Below are positions 63,917 through 64,000 of a stretch of DNA of 64,000 nt, one piece after another. How positions within the stretch are numbered: the stretch's first letter is position 1; each line of letters begins with the position of its first letter. Source of the DNA: Flavihumibacter sp. UBA7668. GTDB taxonomy: Bacteria > Bacteroidota > Bacteroidia > Chitinophagales > Chitinophagaceae. Where the stretch lies: positions 528,962 through 592,961 of the forward strand of contig NZ_DLHM01000004.1 in the NCBI RefSeq assembly GCF_002483205.1, given 5' to 3'. Under the pieces are notes generated by a model. The model worked only from the letters and a program-made list of their open reading frames with translations, did no database searches and was not told the origin of the DNA. Made by a program: the position numbers and the translations under genes.

Positions 63917-64000
63917 GAAGGTTTCAACTGGTTTAAATGTATGCTTTGTTGGTACAAGCGGTTTCCCGTTTGGGCTGGCCCAGGTGGAACGACAAAAACT
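63906..64000 (+). CDS. glycosyltransferase, N-terminal fragment (runs off window)
   Basis: Only 31 codons are visible, starting at ATG 63906, 11 bases inside the acyltransferase gene in another frame. The translation has LNVCFVGTSGFPFGLAQVER, a first beta strand and Gly-rich loop like the N-terminus of GT4/GT1 glycosyltransferases. The family call is provisional because the C-terminal half is outside the window. Confidence 0.55.
   Translation, partial: MKSEKVSTGLNVCFVGTSGFPFGLAQVERQK

Overview
The window looks like chromosome from a member of the Bacteroidota, most likely a Chitinophagaceae-type soil or freshwater glycan degrader. The basis is a SusC/SusD pair, C-terminal type IX secretion sorting domains, TAnnTTTG-type promoters, weak Shine-Dalgarno sequences, a SecDF fusion, and a nusB-DUF1573-yajC-coaE cluster. 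No tRNA, rRNA, CRISPR array, intact insertion sequence, integrase or prophage structural module was recognised.

Layout. (1) 1-3541: 5' part of secDF (minus strand, running off the left edge), a DUF4397-like lipoprotein and a class I aminotransferase ending in a strong terminator. (2) 3578-16442: a polysaccharide utilisation locus. A membrane-tethered Y_Y_Y/LuxR-type regulator is divergent from a GH5 gene, followed by susC, susD, a PKD/CBM-like surface lipoprotein, GH16 and GH30. The enzyme set points to beta-1,3/beta-1,6-glucan (laminarin or fungal wall). Both intergenic regions before GH5 and susC carry the same two-pair array of TTGAT-N6-TTGAT repeats, the same distance from a candidate -7 box, which suggests one shared activator. 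(3) 16460-17263: a subclass B3 metallo-beta-lactamase homologue that has lost most zinc ligands.

(4) 17507-43341: the most unusual region. It is a same-strand series of exported proteins: a tail-fibre/pyocin-knob-like protein, a coiled-coil plus beta-barrel protein, a small secreted protein, a 2518-residue Rhs-like PA14 protein, another small secreted protein, and a 3276-residue Rhs protein. The last ends in a PD-(D/E)XK nuclease-like toxin followed by a probable immunity gene. Downstream lie a displaced second toxin/immunity module joined to a deleted Rhs core, a RelE/ParE-like fragment and a third, broken Rhs core. No type VI secretion gene is present, and both giants begin with Sec signal peptides. 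The region reads as a Sec-exported polymorphic toxin locus with a recombination graveyard.

(5) 43448-47193: a minus-strand housekeeping cluster (lipoprotein, nusB, DUF1573, yajC, coaE, SGNH-like protein). (6) 47419-49373: groES-groEL. (7) 49747-55729: two convergent type IX-secreted proteins sharing a bidirectional terminator, a SASA-type esterase and a lyase-like protein with nine PKD repeats. (8) 56131-64000: an exopolysaccharide assembly cluster (Wza-like exporter, Wzc-like co-polymerase with a degenerate kinase domain, Wzx flippase, GT4, Wzy-like polymerase, hexapeptide acyltransferase, start of another glycosyltransferase), continuing past the right edge.

All family assignments come from reading motifs by eye; no database search was run.
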